A DNA stretch of 64,000 bases from Glandiceps talaboti (Eukaryota; Hemichordata; Enteropneusta; Spengelidae), in assembly GCF_964340395.1 (NCBI RefSeq), contig NC_135558.1:22851564-22915563 (forward strand). Reading direction: 5' to 3'. Shown piece by piece: positions 55,035 to 64,000 of this stretch. How positions within the stretch are numbered: the first letter of the stretch is position 1; each line of letters starts with the position of its first letter. A model generated the notes under the pieces. The model made no database searches. It was not told where the DNA came from and saw only the letters and a program-made list of their open reading frames with translations. The position numbers were made by a program, and so were the translations under genes.

Positions 55035-55122
<88 letters not shown>

Positions 55123-55200
55123 CAACTGAAAGTCAAAAACTGCTGAACTGATCGCCATGATATTTGGTGGGTCCATTACCTTGGGTGTCTAGTTGGGAAA
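54990..55200 (+). repeat. Dispersed repeat E, plus copy with (CTGT)n(GT)n
   Basis: Starts TTAGCACAACTGAACAGAGG and TTCAGTAGTGCTA, then nine CTGT and about 21 GT units, then TTTGGTGGGTCCATTACC. Another partial copy lies at 55605-55800. Confidence 0.88.
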
Positions 55201-55797
55201 TTGTTCAAATGAAAATGATTGCATCAGAAATGTGCATTTTACGTTTGGAAATGTGATTTGTTTTATTACAAAATGCTTTGACTTCAGCCTGGAAATAAAA
55301 AATTCTTGTTTTATTGATGCAATGAAATCATTGAATCTTTTATGGGCTACTTCACACATCAGTGTGAATGGCATAAAGATTAACATCTGTTTAAGGTTGC
55401 TTGGCAACCTAGGCCTGTTTTTTACCACAGCTGAATTAAATCTTAGACGTTATGATTAAAACAGGTTCATATAAATGCAGTCTTTAGGCATTCAAAAAAA
55501 CAGTTTGCACAAAGAATAAGAAGTCACACATTTTATGGGGAAAGAAAAATAGTCATATCAAGACCTCCCTGATCATACTGTGTTTGGCAGGTTAACTTTC
55601 CTGCATGTACCGCTTGCCATGATATTTTATGGGTGTATTACCGCGGGTGTCGAGTTGGGAAATTGTTCAGATCAAAATGATCTTACTACTGGTGTGTGAT
55701 TTGGGTCGAAAAATGTAATTTTTGGCCAAAAGACTTGCTCAAAAACTATTGGGCAGATCAATCTGAAATTTGGTGGGAACATTCTTAGGGTGCCTAA

Positions 55798-56290
55798 GCA
55801 TTCAAAATATGTTTGCAAATGTGCCTAGCAACAAGACCATGCCCATAGCAACAGCCAAACAGTGAGGTATTTCACAAAGATAACCACTGGGATTAAAAGA
55901 CAATTGAATAAGCATTCAAAAAATGTATGTAAATTTGCCTGGCAACAAGACCACGCCCATAGCAACAGCCAAGTCATCTCATATATTACAAAGGTGACAG
56001 GAATTGATAGACAAATGAATAAGCATTCAAGAAATGTATGCAAATATGCCTAGCAACAAGACCACGCCCATAGCAACAGCCTAATGACCAGATATATTGC
56101 AAAGATAACAACAGGGATTAATAGATAATTGAATGAACATTCCAAAAATGTATGTAAATTTTGCCTAGCAACAAGGCCACACCCATAGCAACAGCCAATC
56201 AGTGATGTATTTCACAAAGATAACCATGGGGATGGATAGACAGTTGAATAAACATTCATAAAATGCATGCACGCCCATAGCAACAACTAT
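55798..56290. repeat. 112-116-bp tandem repeat, ~4.5 copies
   Basis: ATTCAAAA-type starts fall at about 55798, 55914, 56026, 56138 and 56253. Units share GCCTAGCAACAAGACCA, GCCCATAGCAACAGCC and CACAAAGATAACCA. Diverged 5-10 percent between neighbours. Confidence 0.92.
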
Positions 56291-59200
56291 CGAGCAAGCT
56301 ATGAGGATGGAACATCCGAGGTCTAGCAAATGTCATCAGGATATAAATAACTGCCAATCAGAGAACCGTATTAGCGACAAGCACAAACAGAGGACAATAG
56401 CTAATTTTTCATGCATATTCATCTGAAGGAGGGGTTTGTAAAAATAACCACCAGTGCGTTAACTAAAATGTGTGAATGACAATGTCTACACACTCATCAA
56501 ACTCACAATTACCATAAACCGATAAGCCATAGTCAGCGTGCGAAATTAACGCCGGTCCTTCGGCCCGAGACCAACAGATTTCCGTTCGGACCGACAGTTT
56601 TTCAGAATTACAACAACGTATCGGTCCTTATGACCGACTGAAATTTGGAGTAAATAATAACATTTATTCAAAGATATATCCAATTTCACCTACACGAATC
56701 TGATCTTGTGTTACCTATTTTACTCTCGACATCATCTCGTTCAAGTCAAGCGACACAGAGCTAGCTCGATCGCTACGTGTTGTTGTCAATGTTGATATGT
56801 CTACATATGACGTAGCATACAGCATTTACTTTATGAAATTATGTTAGCAAACACATGATTGACCGAATTTCTCCAGTTATTTGTGTCTTGACGAATCAGA
56901 ACGTCTTAGACATTCAGACCCATTTTACGCATTCAGCGCATGCGTCTTTTCCCGCCATGATATAGTAATTGTTGTAAAGTTTACTGTTCTAAGTGTATGA
57001 AACTTTTAACGTGTTTGAGACAGTTCCACGTTGTATTTATAAAGTATGTGGCGATATTTAGAAGGCAGCAATGAACTTCCGAAGAAGAAGACGAATTTAA
57101 ACAGACACTGTTTTTTAAAGGCTGGTATTAAAGCCGGTAAATGTTAGCGGGTTTCCCGATCAATTTACCGGAGTTCCCCATGTATGTGGCCATGATCAAA
57201 ACAAACTGACGGAAAACATATAAACTACTCTGAAAATGGCGTTTTAACTAATAAAGAAGGCAGGTACACTTCGTAAAATATCTTCAGTACGATTATAGTT
57301 TTTTTTGTAAAACAGTAAAAAAAAATGCGTAGTCTGATTGCTTTCAATTTGATTCATATGATAATGTATGTCCTGTCATGTTGTAATCAACGTATAAACT
57401 TAGAAATGTTGCATTTTTGTTGCCATTGTTGAATCTGGAAAATTACTGCATCGTGCCAAACACGGGTACATATAGTGGATGACACATTACAGTACAGTTA
57501 CCATATCACGCTCCCACGTCAAAAAAACTTGCATTGTAAGACATGTTTAGCCATAGTTCTCTTCATCATGGTCAGATTTCTTACACAAACAGTCGAGTCA
57601 GAGACGATAATCAATACACCACGGTAGGGTATACGGGTAGGGCTTTATGGGGGGGGGCCTTCAGTACATATTTGAAGGAAGACGAAACCGCTCCATGTCA
57701 CTTTTGTGGATGGAAATTGAAATAAAGTGAATACACAGTTTTCAAGAGGGATAGTTATGCGACAAAACTTTTATTTCTGCCATGATGAATTTGTGCGTCT
57801 ACGTTCGCTAAGAGTTGGAAAGCTACATCAGCTGTTGCCACAGACGATGAATCTGACTTTGGATTATGTGATTCAGAATTTAGTGAATCGTACAGAGAGG
57901 AAGGAGAGGACTGTGATCTCTTAGAGATTGCAGATAATGTAGATTTATTGATTTATTCACCCATATTATCTACAATCTATGGATATGTATTTCTATGGTG
58001 TAATGAATACATTCAGTCTCAGACCACTTTAGTCTATAGGATCAGATTATGCGAGAATGAATATTCATAGTCTCTGGGTTCATAGTTACAAATGAAAATC
58101 TCTACTCATAGAGTCAAATATTTCTTGGTAGTGAATCAAAATTTACTTCCAAGTTATTTGTTGACTCTGTGAGTGGAAATTTTATAAAATAATAGTGGAT
58201 AGTGAACAATTCGTTGTACTCTCTTTTACTTTAGTATATCTAAAGATATGTTGTATCATATTAAAGTTCAAAATCATTTAATCTGTAAATGGAGGGTATA
58301 TAAATATAGGTCGTGAACGTGAACTGCATTGAGTATGGACCAGCAGTTTTCCTTAAGGACCAGCAGTATTTGCTACATGTCGGTCCTTATGACCAGTAGT
58401 CATTTTCCCTTAAGTTCACACACTGGCCATAGTAATGACGTAAATGTGTTTGTCAACACCTTCATGCAGAGATTGAATATATTAAAGTATATATATGCAT
58501 ACATGGCCCAACCCACTAATCTCAATGGAATGTCCGGTCTGAAAATGACATTAGCTAGACTGTTCGGGCAAGCCCTCACTGCGAACTTCGTTCGTTTATA
58601 GTATCGAAAGAAAGCCCGAATGTCTAGCAGCAAGACTAGTCATTTCAAGGCTTGGGCAAGTTGTTTTGAAAAGTACTTGTCCCAAGGGTCAAGGAGAATT
58701 TCTTATGATAATTGATCAGGGATGTGTTTTTGCCTGTGTTCATGCTGTACTTATCAGACACTGCACATGTCTGATAGGATTTTGGATACATTGTATAACC
58801 ATGGTGCCAACAAGTCTGGAAAATTATAACATTGTAGCAGTATTGAGAAGATGTTTTCTTGACTGACCACTTTTCAAAACAATCTGGACTAGCTGTCCTT
58901 GACATACTTTGTTTACTCTATCAAGAAAACATACCTGGAATGACCAGTGACTCATTGAATATTGTTCATCAATAGTAAATTACAGCATGATTTTTCAGGT
59001 TTTGGGTGTTTGAATCAACTGCAAATTTTACAACAGTCATTTTATTTGAAAATACTACTAGGAAAATATAAACAAATCATACTGGGAGAAAAATAGTTGG
59101 TGTGGATGAGGAAGGAAAGAAAATATAGTGACATGGTGGAAAAGGAAATACTTAGAAAGATTTTACATCAGTGTTGAAATAAATGTTAATTCTTATATTG

Positions 59201-59915
59201 ATAGCTTATGAAAGTGCTGAAAAATTATTTTAACAACTACATGTACTTTTTACAAGTGAACAAAAAATTGTATGCTATGCTATAGTATGAATATTAATTA
59301 GGCCATGAAAATTAATATTATTTAGGACACCTATTGTGGAGAGAACTTTTCAGTACCAACAGAAACTTTCAAAGTGACATTTTTTGATAATAAACAAAAG
59401 AAAGACAAATCAATCACAACAGTGCATTTGTAAGCCACACAAAAATACCCCTCTATTTGGAATGGGCAAGCACTTTTTGATTTGGGCAGATACTTTTTGT
59501 TTTCTACTTGCCCAGGGGACAAGCAAATTTTTCATTTATATTTCGACCCCTGATTATCAGGGATAAATAGACAAATGAATGTATGGATAATCATTCAGCA
59601 AATGAATGCCTATACCTAGCATTGATCAGCATAACAGAAAACATTTTTAAAAACTGTACAGTTGTGCTACAACGCCATTGGCGCTATTTTTCAAATACAA
59701 ATGACCTTGTGTGTGATTTTGGCAAAAAAATGTGGTTTTTGGTAAAAAAAACTAAAGTTGTGCTATAATGCCATTGGTGCTATTTTTGAGAAACTTCCTG
59801 AAAAGGTAGCCAGAAAAATATTGCCACCTGACTGAATTTCCTGTGGTCATAGATAATTTGAATGATAAACAAATGTATGGTTATTATGATTTATAGTGTT
59901 ATCATGTGTATAATG
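56291..59915. other. No confident gene
   Basis: 56560-56650 and 58335-58410 share a block (GGTCCTTATGACC). A stretch at 57780-57935 is open in a frame with acidic DDESDFGL..SEFSESYREEGEDCD composition reminiscent of some transposase N-termini, but it has no diagnostic motif and is not called. Confidence 0.45.
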
Positions 59916-60107
59916 AACACATATTGCCTGGCTATGAGGGCTATAGCACCCGTTTATTACACCCGAGGGACTGTGAGTTACCAGAATCACATGCTATTTC
60001 CCGAGGCCAAAGGCCGAGGGAAATAGCATGTGATTCTGGTAACTCACAGTCACGAGGGGGTAATGAACGGGTGCTATAGCCCGAATATAGGCCAGGCAAT
60101 ATGTGTT
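59916..60107. repeat. Foldback element 5: 192-bp near-perfect hairpin
   Basis: Arms of about 90 bp begin AACACATATTGCCTGG and meet at GAGGCCAAAGGCCGAG, itself palindromic. Blocks such as GGGCTATAGCACCCGTT and AATAGCATGTGATTCTGG recur inverted. Same architectural class as the 50.7 kb hairpin but different sequence. Confidence 0.94.
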
Positions 60108-60337
60108 TTATAATATACCTCATGCTGTGAACTCGCGGTGGCAGACGACATCGTCAGAAGCTGCCATTTTGACCTGCTGTGAACGCGCGGTGGTCACGTG
60201 ACCATGTAAAAGTTGATGAACTATTTCCCTAGGGAAATAGTCATTCTATATTCATATCACGTGACTGATTCTAGCGAATCATGGCACGGCATTATCACTA
60301 GATATATTATAATGTTGAATATTCCATTTCTTTACAG

Positions 60338-60387
60338 TAGTGGAGCCAGAAATGATTGAAATGAAAGTTCTTAAATTGGAAAAAAAG
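60338..60387 (+). CDS. Weak exon candidate (VEPEMIEMKVLKLEKK)
   Basis: Follows CCATTTCTTTACAG and ends AAAAAG/GTAATT; 50 nt. One frame reads VEPEMIEMKVLKLEKK, a helical charged stretch. The acceptor is good. It is too short for firm identification. Confidence 0.25.
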
Positions 60388-60454
60388 GTAATTAGAAATT
60401 AAGTTGATTCAGATGTCTTTATTTAAATTTATAATTAACTATTACAGTGGACAA

Positions 60455-60975
60455 TGTGACATAAATGGGGGAATCTTATCCCCATTTCTTTTCAATGTTT
60501 ATGTTGATTCACTTAACAGGTCACTGTCTCAGGGTTGGTTGCGAAATGGGTGGAATTGCAATTAATAATTTGTCATATACGGACGATATGTGTCTCATCT
60601 CTCCATCTATCAAAGGCTATTAATCTCTGTGAACAATATGCTTATAATCATTATATCATTTATAATGCTAGAAAATCTAAATGTGTACACATTAAGGCAT
60701 CCACAAAACTATCTGTCATTCCCCAATCAACCTTTTTGGGAATTTTCTTGAATTCATATCAAGTTTTAATTACTTGGGACATATTTTTACTGATGACCTG
60801 AAAGACAATCGGGATATTTTGAAACAACGTAGAGCACTTTGTGGTAGAGCCAACTTTTTATTGAGAAAGTTTTCTGCATGTATTATATCGATGAAACTGC
60901 GTCTCCTCACAGTGTTTTGTAATAAAATTTCTGGAAACCATTTATGGTGTGACTTCAATGTAAATAGTGTGTAAA
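60455..60975 (+). pseudogene. Non-LTR reverse transcriptase fragment (motif B to thumb)
   Basis: Pieces in shifting frames read GGILSPFLFNVYVDSL (motif B), then GGIAINNLSYTDDMCLISPS (motif C with Y-T-D-D in place of Y-A-D-D), KSKCVHIK, then YLGHIFTDDLKDNRDILKQR and ANFLLRKF of the thumb region. At least two frameshifts are present. The layout matches a different LINE lineage from the 9-13 kb element. The fragment is abruptly bounded on the right by the 68-bp satellite. Confidence 0.82.
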
Positions 60976-60995
60976 TTGTCTGTCACAACTATACG

Positions 60996-61404
60996 TTCCG
61001 GAGGTCGATAGGACTTCCAAATTCTGTCAGTGCATCTAGAATGTTTGTTTTCAATTCAGTTAATTCCGGAGGTCGATAGGACTTCCAAATTCTGCCAGTG
61101 CATCTAGAATGTTTGTTTTCAATTCAGTTAATTCCGGAGGTCGATAGGACTTCCAAATTCTGCCAGTGCATCTAGAATGTTTGTTTTCAATTCAGTTAAT
61201 TCCGGAGGTCGATAGGACTTCCAAATTCTGTCAGTGCATCTAGAATGTTTGTTTTCAATTCAGTTAATTCCGGAGGTCGATAGGACTTCCAAATTCTGCC
61301 AGTGCATCTAGAATGTTTGTTTTCAATTCAGTTAATTCCGGAGGTCGATAGGACTTCCAAATTCTGCCAGTGCATCTAGAATGTTTGTTTTCAATTCAGT
61401 TAAT
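60996..61404. repeat. 68-bp satellite, exactly 6 copies, with 3-unit pattern
   Basis: The unit is TTCCGGAGGTCGATAGGACT, TCCAAATTCTGYCAGTGCAT and then CTAGAATG and TCAGTTAA. The only variable site is Y: T, C, C, T, C, C along the six copies, implying duplication of a three-unit (204-bp) block. Confidence 0.95.
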
Positions 61405-62491
61405 TCTCTCTGTTTTGAAAAGAAAGGCAACATTCAGGTTTATGTTACATCTTTTTGACAGTCAAAATGTTCTGATTAATCATGTTGTTACATGTGATGT
61501 ATGGTTTGGTGGGCTTTAGGCCCAATGGTTGAAGATTTTACATTGATTTTTTTCTTTTAAAATAATACCCTTTGTCATATTTTTTGTTTGTATTTGTCTG
61601 TTAGGTAAAAATTAAACTGTCTTGTAGTATGTTTTTGTTCTTCTCTGGACTATGGGTCTGTAATAAAGTTTAAATCATAATAATAATAAATGGAAAAAAG
61701 AATGAGCTTGTGGTTGTAATTTTTGTCCACCAGGGTAACCCCCCTTCCAGGTTGGCGCCCTGACTATTGGACGGGAGTTCCAAACTTTTATGCTTTTTCA
61801 GTGTGCCCCTCATTGGCCTTTTCTTGAAAAGGTACTTTGAATGTAATGTATGATATAAAGTGAGGTCCCATTGATTTCAATCACTCAGTCTACTACAATT
61901 AAACTTCATGAACTTCTTATTCTTGTTGGAGGGTGGGGGTGGGGGGGGGGGGTGGAAGGGGGGGGGGGGGTGTACCTCCTATAGAATAATAATAATAATA
62001 ATAAACTTTATTGTAACCTTAGCTATATTACCAGATATCAGTACAATACAAAATACCAAAAAACTACCTAAGAAAAATGTTTGTATTGACCTCACACACA
62101 TCGGAAATCGGAGATGCGAGATATTATGGAAGTATTCTGGAAGTACAAATTAAAGCAAGCTCAGATTGCCATGCTTTGGTGATTGTTACGTGTATATGCT
62201 ACTTGTGAAGTTTATTTTGAACCGAGATTTCCTGATTCAGTCAAAATACGGCCCAATATGTAAACCACGATAAAAAAAAATTGTCATCCAGAGTTCGCGC
62301 TAGTGCTCACCACAGTCGCAAAATGTGAATAAAATTCCTAACTGGCGAAAAAAAATGATAACGTTGTCGCCACGGTGGCGATTGTATAATTTGCTGCTGT
62401 CAATGAAAGTTTTCAGAGCCTCGTCCGCCCTATTCGCGATCGTATCATTCCACGGTCATTCCATCGGTCACCTTTTTATAATGCGTTCCCT
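61405..62491. other. No gene; poly(G) tract
   Basis: G-rich run at about 61928-61970 and (ATA)n at 61987-62004. The frame at 62325-62555 overlaps the start of the duplicated segment and is not recognised. Confidence 0.5.
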
Positions 62492-63315
62492 GGAACGTGT
62501 TCTCGCCAACATTGGCGTCAAAATCCCCAGTATGGTGCGTCTTTTCCAAATTTGATACACACGACATGCATCCATGTACAGATGTACACAAAATACATTA
62601 CAAATGTTTACAAATTACATGCATGCTGTACATGTCATTCTTCCGCACATGGTATACACGTACACACACTGTGACACAGCTTGTACTTCCAAAATGTCAC
62701 AATAAAATTTATATACAACAATATTGTACATGGTGATTTAATGTTATCTTTCTGGGCTTTCGATTTTCCATGGTAATCACTCTCTGGAAATATATGCGCC
62801 CCGGCCCTTCTCGGTACAGAGTACAGTGCTATGGACACGGCACTGCAGTACTTACACACACTAAGTTCCAACTTCCATGACATGAATGACAGCGTTAACT
62901 TTCAATTTGACAGAGACACTTTTTATGTTGCTGAAGAGAACTGTTAACTTGGTATATACCTAGAGATTTGTTTATTCTTCAAGTTCAACGATGCCTTAAA
63001 AATTATGTGTGTGAACCATGCTCACGCAACGCCTTGAGAACATGTACTAATTTACGTAATGCCTTCGAGCTTGTAGGAAAGCTCAAAAAGAAAGTTGAAG
63101 TTTTAGTGAGAATGAAATGGTGACGTGACAGTTTGAATTTATCTGAGTGAAGTTTTCAGCATAGACCGTCTGCCGTTGTGGTCGTCTAGACTCTATTTGA
63201 TCATCTCTTCGCCCATGAATGGAAGGGGCTTTGCCGTAATGGCTGTCACGTTAACTAGTCTGTTAATTAGTAACCAATCAAGTGGATAGATAATGATAAC
63301 AGCACATAGTTTCTA
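62492..63315. repeat. Second copy of the 23738-24615 segment
   Basis: Same order and orientation of blocks as at 23.7 kb, about 38.7 kb away. The neighbouring P450 exon is not duplicated here. Confidence 0.85.
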
Positions 63316-64000
63316 AACTCTCCAAGATGTACTCTCCACGTCAGGAAATGGCCATGGAGCACATGAAACTGTTTATATGTTTTCCATACGTTGGGTCATA
63401 TTCAAATTTTACAGGTCACACTGCACTAAGAGGTTTAGCTGATAATTACAAGGCAGAACTGTGACTGCACTTCAAAGCAATAAGTTATAACCAAATATTT
63501 GCTAACAATAAACCCATGCCAATCTTGTTTCTATTCACATAACAAATGTAGACTGTGTGGCTAATAAGATGCCTCTGTGGCTAAAAAAAATGTGTATTTT
63601 TCACCACAAATGAAGATTGTGGCTATTAGTTTTAAAATCTTAGCGCTAACTCTGGTCATCTATCTAAAGATTTTGGTGTGTTCAAATGTCTGTAATGATG
63701 TGTCAGCTTACATTTGACTGACTCGTGTGTGATCTGAGCATGCACGAATTTGACACTGCGTATATTTTGCATAATCCTCTGTCAATCATCTTTATAGTTG
63801 TATGCAAATATCATGAGTTTATAGTGATAAAATAGGGCTTCTTTAGCGTTTTGACCTTTAAATTCTTGTTTCTTTTTATTTCACAGCTTTCTAGTTTTTC
63901 CTTTGTTCATAACAACTATTTCTCAGTTGATTGATGGCTGAATGGGTCTGTTCTCAGTTTAATGGAAAAATTGTGTATCTCTTTTCATACAAGAAAGATT
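63316..64000. other. No gene seen
   Basis: AT-rich DNA up to the window end. No exon or repeat recognised. Confidence 0.5.

Noticed and set aside
55021-55118. CRISPR-like regular array at CTGT/GT tracts
   Set aside because: Simple microsatellite in a eukaryotic genome; no spacer-repeat structure. No CRISPR array is present anywhere in the window.
57543-57930. Acidic DDESDFGL..SEFSES frame and CHFCGW motif as a transposase start
   Set aside because: Composition only; no catalytic or DNA-binding motif and stops intervene.
33571-64000. Remaining P450 exons (meander and haem-cysteine F-x-x-G-x-x-x-C)
   Set aside because: Looked for by eye on both strands and not found, so the P450 was left as partial.

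Overview
This 64 kb window is eukaryotic nuclear DNA from an animal, most probably a marine invertebrate. The genes are split by GT-AG introns and the bases are AT-rich. The sequence is saturated with satellites, foldback elements, LINE and Penelope-like retroelement pieces, and a tRNA-headed SINE with a Meta-type core. A hemichordate- or cephalochordate-like deuterostome fits this repeat style, but that is inference; no rRNA or mitochondrial marker is present to fix the taxon.

Layout. 1-1230 holds two unrelated satellites. 1489-3789 (+) is the 3' half of RABGGTB (Rab geranylgeranyltransferase beta), in four phase-consistent exons; the first carries an 84-bp tandem duplication of its 3' end and splice donor. 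3.1-9.3 kb is mostly small dispersed repeats. 9341-12938 is a 5'-truncated, frameshifted L1/Tx1-type LINE (-) with a 14-bp target-site duplication. 13-17.6 kb holds minisatellites, a LINE tail and a Penelope-like fragment with a hammerhead ribozyme. 17.7-22.7 kb has only weak exon candidates.

23.1-33.6 kb is a disrupted CYP4V-like cytochrome P450 locus. One N-terminal-region exon lies on the minus strand. The GHDTT (I-helix) exon, with an in-frame TAA, and the K-helix exon lie on the plus strand. The K-helix exon contains the most striking object in the window: 66 uninterrupted, in-frame copies of a 27-bp unit (9 residues) that is a single-copy segment in ordinary CYP4 proteins.

35.3-39.6 kb carries four minus-strand exon-like blocks of an unrecognised gene, three of which chain in phase. 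42.8-43.5 kb (-) is a TATA-preceded 234-codon reading frame for a hydrophobic protein of unknown family. 47.4-48.4 kb is a second Penelope-like fragment with an identical hammerhead core. The rest (49-64 kb) is foldback elements, satellites, LINE debris, three weak plus-strand exon candidates and a roughly 0.8 kb duplicate of the 23.7-24.6 kb segment.

Only RABGGTB looks like an ordinary functional gene, and its 5' half lies outside the window. Nothing suggests that the genes act together; the window reads as two or three genes embedded in, and partly broken by, repeat turnover.
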